Below are positions 1 through 8,200 of a stretch of DNA of 12,912 nucleotides, piece by piece. Under the pieces are notes generated by a model. The model had not been told where the DNA came from and ran no database searches. It saw only the letters and a list, made by a program, of their open reading frames with translations. Position numbers and translations under genes: made by a program. Position 1 is the first letter of the stretch. Every line of letters begins with the position of its first letter. This stretch comes from Clostridiales bacterium (GTDB taxonomy: Bacteria; Bacillota; Clostridia; Oscillospirales; Acutalibacteraceae), in contig DYBQ01000065.1 in assembly GCA_019418545.1 (NCBI GenBank), positions 1 through 12,912 of the forward strand. The letters run 5' to 3'.

Positions 1-192
1 CGTGGAATCATCAATATCTTCCTCCGGGCGGTATATTTGTATGATGACCGGTTCACCTTGGTTTTGAACGGCAGCGACACTCCAATCACAATTGATGACA
101 TCCTGCTGGACGAGATCGAGGAGGGGCTTGAGGGTGACCTGACCAACTGCGAAAGGTGTTCATCGTTGGTTGCGGACGCTCCACCAGGCTGA
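1..192 (+). CDS. C-terminal end of a probable large serine recombinase (5' end outside window)
   Basis: An open frame runs in from the window edge and ends at TGA 190-192, giving the last 63 residues of a protein. The core, roughly FLRAVYLYDDRFTLVLNG, followed by an acidic stretch and a final APPG, resembles the extreme C-terminus of large serine site-specific recombinases of Clostridia. Those proteins often end with a VYLYDDK-hydrophobic-N segment, an acidic helix and a PPK-like tail. The catalytic serine domain, recombinase domain and zinc ribbon are all outside the window, so neither activity nor completeness can be judged. The stop codon lies inside the 5' arm of the following terminator, so the gene ends very tightly. 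Assignment is by remembered family resemblance only; another mobile-element protein is possible. Confidence 0.6.
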   Translation, partial: RGIINIFLRAVYLYDDRFTLVLNGSDTPITIDDILLDEIEEGLEGDLTNCERCSSLVADAPPG

Positions 193-230
193 GCCTGGAC
201 GCAATTCGCGTTCCGGGCTCAGCTTTTTAT
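188..230 (+). terminator. Rho-independent terminator 1 (after recombinase tail)
   Basis: GCTGAGCC (188-195) pairs perfectly with GGCTCAGC (216-223). The stem continues inward with TGGACGC against GCGTTCCG, with one bulged T and one T-G pair, around a five-base loop (203-207). The tract TTTTTATTTTG follows directly. The recombinase TGA is part of the 5' arm. Confidence 0.85.
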
Positions 231-284
231 TTTGCCTTTTCGCTCGCGTTTGTAACGGGTATCTATTTTGTCAATGCTTCCCAG

Positions 285-326
285 ACTGAGCCTGGACGCA
301 ATTCGCGTCCTAGACTCAGTTTTTTA
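285..326 (+). terminator. Rho-independent terminator 2 (tandem copy)
   Basis: ACTGAG (285-290) pairs with CTCAGT (315-320). The stem has one C-A mismatch, then continues CTGGACGC against GCGTCCTAG with a bulged T, around a five-base loop. TTTTTTATTTT follows. The outer-stem differences from terminator 1 are partly compensated (G188/C223 became A285/T320), which suggests selection to keep pairing. Confidence 0.8.
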
Positions 327-545
327 TTTTGCTTTTTGTTCGCGTTTATAGTGGCCATCTATTTTGTCAATACTTTTCAATGAGAGCACAGAAGATTCCA
401 GTATTTATGCGGAGTTTTCGGTGCTCACTTTTTCCTGCGGTGTTGGTCTTTGTTTGGCCTTTATTTTTCCAATTGCATCTGCCGCTACGGTTTTTAGTTG
501 GTCAATTTCATGGCTATATGTGTTGAGAGTTGTGGAAGGCATAAC

Positions 546-573
546 TTGCAAATGTCGAATAAATCAGTATAAT
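546..573 (+). promoter_or_regulatory. Predicted sigma-A promoter of the regulator
   Basis: TTGCAA (-35, 546-551) and a perfect TATAAT (-10, 568-573) are separated by 16 bp in an AT-rich setting. Transcription would start near 580, leaving a leader of about 190 nt before ATG 774. It is the best promoter match I found in the window. Confidence 0.7.
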
Positions 574-660
574 AAAACTATACGGAATGGCGAACAGAAA
601 GAACATGAGAATTGTTAAAAAAGTCTTCACACTTTCGAATAGAAAAACATGGTAAAAAGC

Positions 661-676
661 ATTCGTATATGCGAAT
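661..676 (+). promoter_or_regulatory. 16-bp palindrome in regulator leader, possible operator or hairpin
   Basis: ATTCGTATATGCGAAT is a near-perfect inverted repeat: arms ATTCG/CGAAT with one T-G step in the centre. Related CGAAT blocks occur at about 557, 635 and 724. It could be an operator for autoregulation by the downstream HTH protein or simply an RNA hairpin; nothing decides between these. Confidence 0.35.
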
Positions 677-762
677 AAAAACAACGAAAAAATTTTTTAG
701 AAAAGGGCGGAAAGTGTACGGGATTGCGAATGGTTTTGCCATTTGCCCAAATAGAGGCGCAT

Positions 763-767
763 GGAGG
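763..767 (+). promoter_or_regulatory. Ribosome binding site that fixes the regulator start
   Basis: GGAGG lies six bases before ATG 774. The earlier in-frame starts (TTG 612, ATG 669) have no comparable site, and the residues they would add are Lys/Arg-rich and look like translated leader. The start is therefore set at 774. Confidence 0.8.
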
Positions 768-773
768 TTCAGT

Positions 774-1973
774 ATGGAGTACATTACCGTGCAGGAAGCT
801 GCAAAAAAATGGAAGATTTCAGAACGGCTGGTACAGAAATATTGTGCCGAAGGCCGGATTGATGGAATCCGAAAATTCGGGAAATCGTGGGGGATTCCGT
901 CCAGCGCGGTGAAACCGCAAGACCCGCGAAAGAAAAAGAAACATCCGGTCCTCCGGCGTTCCCATCCACAGCCGGAAGTTTTCTCGGAGTTTATGCCGCT
1001 GATGAACACGCCTTTTAAGCCGGGAGGCTGTTTGGACTATATTAACGAAATGGAGGACGGTTCCAGAAAAGAAATTGCGCTTGCAGAGTATCATTATTTT
1101 AGCGGCCAGCCTGAAAAAGCCATACAGGAAGTGGAGCTATATCTGACATGCCCTGAAGCGGGATACCGCCTTTCCTCCTGCTGGATTTATGCCTATGCGA
1201 ATTTATCCGTCGGTCAAATCCAGCACGCCCAATATGCGCTGACAGAAATAAAAAATACGTTGGAAGCCAATGCCCAAAAGGCCCCATATATACGTGTCAT
1301 AGAAGATTTTGTTGTATTCGCAGCCTCTGTGCTTTTGCACCTTCCACTGCCGGAGGGAATGCCCCCGGCACAGGAGTTTCTGCCGGCGCTGCCACCCGGT
1401 GTGCGGGCGTTTGCCCTGTATGTTCAAGCTCTCTTCCTTTATTTGAAAGAGGACTATGGAAAAAGTGTGGGTATCGTGGAAGGAGCTCTTAACATGGGAG
1501 CATCTCGGTACCCTATCCCTGCCATTTATCTGCATCTGGTTGCAGTTATGGATTATATGAGCTTAAAACAGACACAGCAGGCACAGAAGCACCTGCTGGC
1601 AGCATGGGAAATTGCCCGTCCCGACGATTTGATTGAAGGTTTTGGAGAACATCATGGACTGCTCGGCGGAATGCTGGAAGCAGTCATCAAACCGGGGTGG
1701 CCAGAAGATTTCAAGAGAATCATCGCCATTACCTATCGCTTTTCCGCCGGATGGCGGAAAATACACAACCCGGAAACCGGACACGATGTTGCAGACGATT
1801 TGACAACGACCGAATTTGCGACGGCTATGCTGGCAGCTCGCGGATGGACAAATCAGGAAATCGCGCAGCACATGAACATCTCTTCTCACACTGTCAAACA
1901 CTATATCTCCACCGCCCTGCAAAAGCTGGGAATCCGCCAGCGTCAGGAACTAAAAAAATATATGCTGAAATAG
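774..1973 (+). CDS. Transcriptional regulator with N-terminal HTH_17-type and C-terminal LuxR-type HTH
   Basis: The 399-aa cytoplasmic protein has two DNA-binding ends. Residues 3-50 (YITVQEAAKKW, then RLVQKYCAEGRI, then WGIPSSAVKP) fit the excisionase/MerR-like HTH_17 fold common in Clostridia. Residues 342-397 (LTTTEFATAMLAARGWTNQEIAQHMNIS, then HTVKHYISTALQKLGI) are a textbook LuxR/GerE HTH. The middle (about 95-300) is helical, with Ala/Leu/Tyr-rich segments that resemble degenerate TPR-like repeats, a likely sensing or oligomerisation region. No receiver domain is visible, so it is not a canonical two-component response regulator. It has its own promoter and terminator, so it forms a single-gene unit. 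Its position directly before the giant surface-protein gene makes it the obvious candidate controller of that gene; this is inference. Family assignment is secure, target unknown. Confidence 0.85.
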   Translation: MEYITVQEAAKKWKISERLVQKYCAEGRIDGIRKFGKSWGIPSSAVKPQDPRKKKKHPVLRRSHPQPEVFSEFMPLMNTPFKPGGCLDYINEMEDGSRKEIALAEYHYFSGQPEKAIQEVELYLTCPEAGYRLSSCWIYAYANLSVGQIQHAQYALTEIKNTLEANAQKAPYIRVIEDFVVFAASVLLHLPLPEGMPPAQEFLPALPPGVRAFALYVQALFLYLKEDYGKSVGIVEGALNMGASRYPIPAIYLHLVAVMDYMSLKQTQQAQKHLLAAWEIARPDDLIEGFGEHHGLLGGMLEAVIKPGWPEDFKRIIAITYRFSAGWRKIHNPETGHDVADDLTTTEFATAMLAARGWTNQEIAQHMNISSHTVKHYISTALQKLGIRQRQELKKYMLK

Positions 1974-1993
1974 CAGATGCCCTACCGGAAAAG

Positions 1994-2051
1994 CATCTTT
2001 GACCCTGCCCGTTTTACCCTCTGAAACGGGTGATGTCAAAGATGTTTTTTT
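1994..2051 (+). terminator. Rho-independent terminator after the regulator
   Basis: The outer stem CATCTTTGAC (1994-2003) pairs perfectly with GTCAAAGATG (2035-2044). Inside it, CCCGTTT (2008-2014) pairs with AAACGGG (2024-2030). Seven T residues follow (2045-2051). It separates regulator and surface-protein transcription. Confidence 0.9.
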
Positions 2052-2113
2052 CTGTTATTATGTAAATAAATAAGAGAATTACCAACCAAAGGCCGTGAGA
2101 AAGGAGAGTAAAA

Positions 2114-2146
2114 ATGGAAAAAACACGGCAATGTCTGTGGATATGA
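2114..2146 (+). CDS. Possible 10-codon leader peptide (uORF)
   Basis: ATG 2114 is preceded by AAGGAGAG with a five-base gap, a better site than many real genes have. The frame reads MEKTRQCLWI and stops at TGA 2144. It ends eight bases before a perfect hairpin (2154-2168). It is too short for homology judgement. It could be a translated leader for attenuation, a remnant of a gene start, or chance. Confidence 0.35.
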   Translation: MEKTRQCLWI

Positions 2147-2153
2147 GCAAAAG

Positions 2154-2190
2154 CGGCAGATACTGCCGGAACGCTGTAATCTTAGTACAG
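2154..2190 (+). other. Two small hairpins between uORF and giant gene
   Basis: CGGCAG (2154-2159) pairs with CTGCCG (2163-2168) around a three-base ATA loop. CTGTA (2174-2178) pairs with TACAG (2186-2190). No T tract follows, so these are not a terminator. They lie 18-54 bases before the ribosome binding site of the surface-protein gene. Confidence 0.45.
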
Positions 2191-2221
2191 ATGAAAGAAA
2201 TTATATGAAGGAGAAAAAAGG

Positions 2222-5200
2222 ATGAAGAAGAGGATTATAAGCCTGATACTGGTTTTCAGTGTCCTTTTGCCCACGCTTCCGATGGGTGTTATGACGGCTT
2301 TTGCCCAGGATAACACCCTGTATGGCGACGCTGATGGTAACGGCAAGGTGGAGTTGCTGGACGTCAATCTGATGGAACGGTACATAGAAGGGGATGAAGA
2401 GGCAAAAACCAGCATCCACTTTGCCGAAGCAGACGTTAACGCGGACGGTACCGTTGATGATACCGACGTACAGATGGTAAAGGACTATCTGGTGGGAAAT
2501 CTTGATAGCCTGACGCCGACATTGCATACAATAACTTTTAACACGGATGGGGGCGGCGAGATAGAGCCTGTCCAGGCCGGTGACGGATATCCTTATAAGG
2601 GTGAAATTCCAACTCCCGCAAAGGACAATTATGTCTTTGTGAATTGGGAGATGGAAAACGGGGACGTGTACTATCCACTGACCGAGGTTATCTCATCGGA
2701 CATAACCCTCAAGGCTGTTTATGAGCCGGTGGAATCCAAAGAGCAGCTTAATATTACATCATTCAGTTTGGACAATCAGCCAGTGGATGTTTCTTTTGAC
2801 ATCACCGGCGAGTTCAGCGATGTGGAAGACGTCAAAGCAAACATCACGGTTCTTCCCAAAGACGGTTCTGACCCGGTAGCAGTGGACGTGAGAGATAACG
2901 GGGACGGCAGCTTTACTGTCTATGCACCTGACGGCTTCAAGGCAGGTGCCTCCTATGAGCTGACGCTGGGAGAGGGCCTGAACTTTGCGGAAAAAGATGA
3001 AATGTTCCGCACCGTGTACTTTATTATCAAAAAAGAAGAGGCCGATAACCTTCTGTACAACGAGGATATGATTTTTATCAAAGATACAGAAGAAATGAAA
3101 TATACCATCGATGGCCAAACGGTGGACGTGCTGGAATCCGCCCTGCTGAGCAATGATGAAAGCCAGGAGGCGATTACCGGCAGCTTTACTATGACAACGC
3201 AGGATTTGGAAAAGGACGATATCGTCTGTATTTATGAAACCACAGACCCGAGAAATCGAGACTATACGGAAAGCAACTACGAAGGCGATGCGATGGCCTT
3301 TATCCGCATTACAGGGGTGGACGGAGACACCTTTAGCTTTGAGAGTTTGGACGAGGAAGATTCCGACGAGGTTTTGGCTATGCCAGGTTCCTTCCCATTC
3401 AAGGTTGACAGCCTGCCCTCACAGGATGGCACCGTAGACATCAACAGCTATGACGCTTATGCCCTGTCTATGATGGGCCAAACCGAAAAGCCCGAATTTA
3501 AGGTGAACGACTTTCTAACTTTCTATACCGTTGATTCCACCCGGTTGACCGATGAGACCCCGGTGGTATATGGCCAAATCACCAAGGTGGAAGGCAATAC
3601 GATTTCCTACAAAATTGTTGATAAGCAGTACATTGAAGACTTTATGGGGCTGTTTGTTTCCCAGGCAGTGGACAACGAAAGCATCTTAGAGAATATCGAC
3701 CAGGAAGCTTTTTTGAAGCAGGTGGAACAACAGGCGCAAAACAGCGGCTTTGCCGAAGAAGCGGCAAATCAGATGGCCCTGAACGCTCTGCAAACGGATG
3801 AAGTGCAGCAGAAGCTTTTGGACGCCGGCTTTACGGAGGAGGAGGTCCAGCAGATGAGTGTTTCTCCTGCGGCTGCTGCTGGAGGCGGACGCGTACAGTT
3901 TGCAATGGAAGAGCCGCCTGTTGTAAAAGCCGATTTCCTCATAGGGGAGCATTTTAAAAACGGCGTTGGACTGAAACTGGACGTTAGTGTCGTTTTATCC
4001 ATCAGCAAAAAAATGGCCACGGGCAAAACGATTTCTTTAAAAATCCAGCTGACTGCCGGCTTTGAGCAGGAGGTCGCGCTGGGCTTTGATATCGATATCG
4101 ATGACAAGTGGAAATGGTATTTTATTATCCCGATTCTGGAAGATATCGATGTAACGGCATCCATTGACATCCAAAATTACACCTATATGTCTGTGGGCGC
4201 CAAGGTGTATACGGTCAGCGAGGAAAACATCAAAAAGTGGAATGCGCTTTCTGATGAAACCGCAAGCCCGGAGAGACAAGAATTGCTTCGGAATATCAAC
4301 AAGCTGGCCGCAAAAGTGAAAAAAATGGAATCCAGGGGCGAGGATGTCAAAGCCATCCTGGAGCAGATTGAGGGCTATAAGCAGCAGCTGCCCACCGTTA
4401 AGGTGGATGGGGTGGAATACTCCATTGAACAGCTGGAAGAAGCCCTTGGGGCCGAGGACGTCAGCTCTGCATTCAACGAGGTGTTCAGCGCTCAGAACGA
4501 GGCAGAGGCCAAAACCGGCATGGAACAGCTGATGGACCGCTACAAGCAGATGCTGGAGCAGGAGTGCGACTGGGTGGAGCTGTATAACCAGCCGTTGATT
4601 ACCCAAACCTACTGGATTGCCATTGCTGCCATTAAGGTGAATCTGAACTTCGTTGTCAAAGCCAACGTCAATATCCAGCTGGGCGCAGACATGGAATATC
4701 AGGTAGGCAAGCGATACAGCTTCTGGCTCCATCTTTTGGACAAGACTTCCGGTTCCAGCGAAATGGACTTGATTGACGAGCGGTTTGCCTTCCAGTTCTA
4801 TGTAATGGGTACGCTGGGAGTCAAGGCCGGAGTCAAGGCAGAAATCGCCTTTGGCCTGCTGAGTACCGATTTGGCCAGTGTCGGCGCCAGTGTGGAATTC
4901 GGTGCCTATGTAAAGCTTTATGGATACTTTATCTACTATTTTGAAAAACTGCGGCCGGCCAATGAAGAGCATTGGAATGAGACCGAGGAAATGATGGGCG
5001 CACTTTATATTGACTTCGGATTGTATGTAACCGTAAAGTTCAAAGCGCAGGTATTCCTCAATGCCATCAAGTATGAGCCGACCCTCTATGACGATGAATT
5101 CCCGCTGCTGACGGCGGGCGTAGAGGAGAATGTCTACGGGTTTACGTTGGAGCCGGATGAAGACGATGTCCTATATATCAAGGACACTGACAACGACAGC

Positions 5201-8200
5201 ACCAACGGGATTACGATGCCCATACCCGACAGCCATTTAACCATGAAGCGGATAAACCTGACGACCGGAGAAAAATCGGAAGCCCCATATGCCGCTGATA
5301 AATTTATCGTCACCTTTGATGATTCCCGGTTTAAGATGAACAATAAGGGTATCATCAGTGTAGATGTTCCGGCAGGCACCAGATATCTGTCCAGCAATAT
5401 GCGTATTGTTTGGAAGAGTGACAAGCTGACCTTCAGCAAATATGATATCGATATTACTGTTCCGGTGGTCTGGACCAACATGAGCGAGACTGAGCTGAAT
5501 GAAAAATTCACAGCCAGTGTAGCAGTGGGAAATGAAACAGACGGCTACACCACAGTTTGGAGCGCACGCTATGGCAGGCTGGATGTGTTTGATTTGCCCA
5601 CCGAAGAAGAAATTTTGCAGCTCATCGATTATGATAGCTATACTACAGAAGACGGAACGAATTTGAAGTATGCGCAAATCGATGGATATCAGGAATCTTC
5701 AACCGGCCTGAGTCTGACTACCGACAAAACCTACTTCTTCAACGTGACGCCGAAAACGTATACACTAACCGTAACGGATGTTGAGAAAGCGGACGGTTCA
5801 ACCGAAAATCGCACCTATACGGCAAAATATGGCGAGACCTTTGATTTATCCGATTTGGAGTCCACTGGTACCGCCAACAACGAGGCTCACACATACACAC
5901 GCTTCCTCAATCTGACCAATCCAAACGAACCGAATGAGGAAAAAGCGGCTGTTGACAGAAATGGCCTCACCATGGATATGGGCTTTATTAAAAAATATGG
6001 AAGCGCGCCGGCCTTCAAGGCGAACTATCTGGACACCACGCTGGCTGCTACCTATCAGTTTGTTGGACTTGGCAACGATGTGCAGCCGGTAAAAGTGAAT
6101 TTCCAGTCCGGCACAGCACCATATTATGAGGGGCTGGCCGATTATGTCAAGGAGCACGGCGGAGCAAACGCGATGATAGTTTCCGTTTCTCCCGCAATTA
6201 TGCCATCCGAAAGCTCTGTAACCTACACGGTCGTGTGCCGGATTGATGAAGAGGCAAAGCCTTCCTACACGCTGAGCTTTGACACGCAGGGCGGAAGCAC
6301 GATTGCAGCACAAACCTATCCCGAGGGCTCTATGATATTCCAGCCAACGAATCCCACCCGCACAGGCTATACCTTTGTCGGCTGGTATCAGGATAAAGCC
6401 TGCAATACTCCGTTTGATTTCTCAATCAATATGCCGGGCAAGGACATAACAGCTTACGCCAAATGGACGGCTAATACCTATACGCTAAGCTTCTCGACAA
6501 CCACCGGAAGCGCGCCTGCCTCCAGAACGATTGCGTATGGCGAAAAATATGGTGAGCTTCCTGTACTGTCTGATAGTGTTATGAGCTTCAAAGGCTGGTA
6601 TACAGAAGCATCTGGCGGCACCCAGGTGACGGCTGACACTGTATTCACCGGCACTGCCAATCAGACGCTCTATGCCCACTGGGAGCAAAAAGCCGCGATT
6701 CAGGACGATTGGATTACTATCACGTCAAGAACGGAAAATTATGACGAAAATGAACCGGGCTTCCCTGTTTCCATTTCCGTCAACGCACCGAACGGCGATT
6801 TGACAGCAGAGGATTTCACGGTAAGCTATCTGTGGGAAAAGTCTGGCTCTGAATGGACAACGGAGGCACCGGTGAATGCAGGCAGCTATCTGGTAAAGCT
6901 GAGCCGGGAGGCAGACGATACTTATCTTCCCTTTGAACTAATTACGGAGCAGCCAGCAGTAGTGATTAACAGACTTAATTTGACTTTGCGTGCTCCCGAG
7001 GCCTCTATTTCCAACTGGATTGCTAAGGTCGACATCAGCAAAACTGGCTACAAAGGGGACGGTAAAATTACATACATCCTGAAGCGTACCTATACCACAT
7101 CGGATGGATATCCCACTTCCTCAGAAGTTGCCAGGAATACAACCGGCACCTTTGATATCAGCAGCTATGGCCATGGCGCCAGTACATACGCTTTTGGAAT
7201 CGTAGTGGATATGGGCACCAACTATAATGGTGCCAGCAGTAAATTCAAGTCTTATGATGTGGGTGAAGACGGAAATGGCGGTAGTATTTGGGGAAGGTCA
7301 TCCCTGTCTCTTGCAGGGAATACAGAATCGGCCGATATGACGGAAAACACCGTTCAACCGATGATAATGGCTGTTATGCCGGCTGCCCTTTTCGCCAAAG
7401 CGGCACCCACCGCAACAACACTGACAGAAGAATCCGAAGACAACGCAACCATGACCCTGTCGCCGGAAGAAGTAATCCTGAACCGCGGCAAGGAGTTTGA
7501 GGTAACACTGGGTCTTGACCAGGCGGCAGATGTCTGGGGTATTCTGGCAGCAGTCGATTATGATGTCAATACATTGGAACTTTTGGGCTACACCTGCGGC
7601 GATATCTTTACCGAAACCCAGTTTACTGCCCAGAACGACCTGACGGCCGCGCCCTATAAGCTGCTGGCCACGCTGGATGAAATCGGCACGACCTCTGCTG
7701 GCAGCAATTTTGTCACCTTGAAGTTTAAGGTAAAAGAGGACGCGGAGGAAAAAGAAACCACTGTCTCTTTGAATGCTTTGGAGGTTGTGGGCGAAAAGGA
7801 GGCAGTCGCAGTCAATATGGGCAATGATGTCCGCATGGCTGTGGACGAAACTGTGCCGGTTATCGAAGGCATTGAAGACGGCGAAACCTATTGCCCGGGT
7901 CAGGCCTTTACCGTTTCCGACATCAATCTGGAAGCCGTAACGATTAACGGAGAAGTACAGGCACCTGTGGACGGCAGCTATACGCTTGCCGCCGGTGAGA
8001 ATGGGCAATGCACCATTGTTGTTACAGATAAGGCGGGCAACTCCACAACCTATACCGTCACAGTCAGCCATATCTGGAGCGATTCGTGGATAAGCGATGA
8101 AACCAGCCACTGGCATGAATGCGCCTGCGGCGAAAAGACGGATGTTGCAGAGCATAGGTTTGTCTGGGTCGTCACCAAAGAAGCTGAGGTAGGCGTTGCA

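Larger units (their letters stand above)
188..381 (+). repeat. Two imperfect tandem 97-bp units, each with a terminator
   Basis: Unit 1 is 188-284 and unit 2 is 285-381. They share the hairpin, the T-rich tail, a TTCGCTCGCG/TTGTTCGCG block and a final TATCTATTTTGTCAAT / CATCTATTTTGTCAAT block at a constant 97-bp offset. The first 22 bases of the hairpin are almost identical. A third, degenerate copy lies at 8463-8516. Confidence 0.85.
382..773 (+). other. Gene-free stretch upstream of the regulator
   Basis: No well-supported gene is seen. A frame from TTG 364 to 618 would encode 84 residues with a hydrophobic central stretch of about 30 residues. It has no ribosome binding site and starts inside the repeat, so I treat it as chance or a decayed remnant. 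The useful content is a sigma-A promoter (546-573), a palindrome (661-676) and the ribosome binding site of the regulator. The implied 5' leader of the regulator mRNA is about 190 nt and A-rich. CGAAT blocks recur in it. Confidence 0.6.
2052..2221 (+). promoter_or_regulatory. Leader region of the giant surface-protein gene
   Basis: An AT-rich stretch (about 2055-2075) contains TATTAT and TAAATA -10-like hexamers but no convincing -35, so no promoter is called. It is followed by a strong Shine-Dalgarno sequence (AAGGAGAG, 2101-2108) that serves a short uORF, then by two small perfect hairpins. The gene's own site, AAGGAG (2208-2213), lies eight bases before ATG 2222. The arrangement suggests leader-mediated control. 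Confidence 0.4.

Noticed and set aside
188..381. Tandem repeats as a CRISPR array or att core
   Set aside because: There are only two units of 97 bp without repeat-spacer structure, and each is dominated by a terminator hairpin. An att role cannot be shown without the other recombination junction.
364..618. TTG-start hydrophobic 84-codon frame
   Set aside because: It has no ribosome binding site, starts inside the repeat unit and runs across the predicted promoter of the regulator. At most it is a decayed remnant.
2034..2061. Promoter TGTCAA-16-TATTAT before the giant gene
   Set aside because: The -35 hexamer is a poor match and overlaps the terminator stem of the regulator, so I did not call it.
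4037..4972. Long minus-strand frame (311 codons) inside the giant gene
   Set aside because: It is antisense to the well-supported surface-protein frame, has no recognisable domain and reflects codon bias of the opposite strand.
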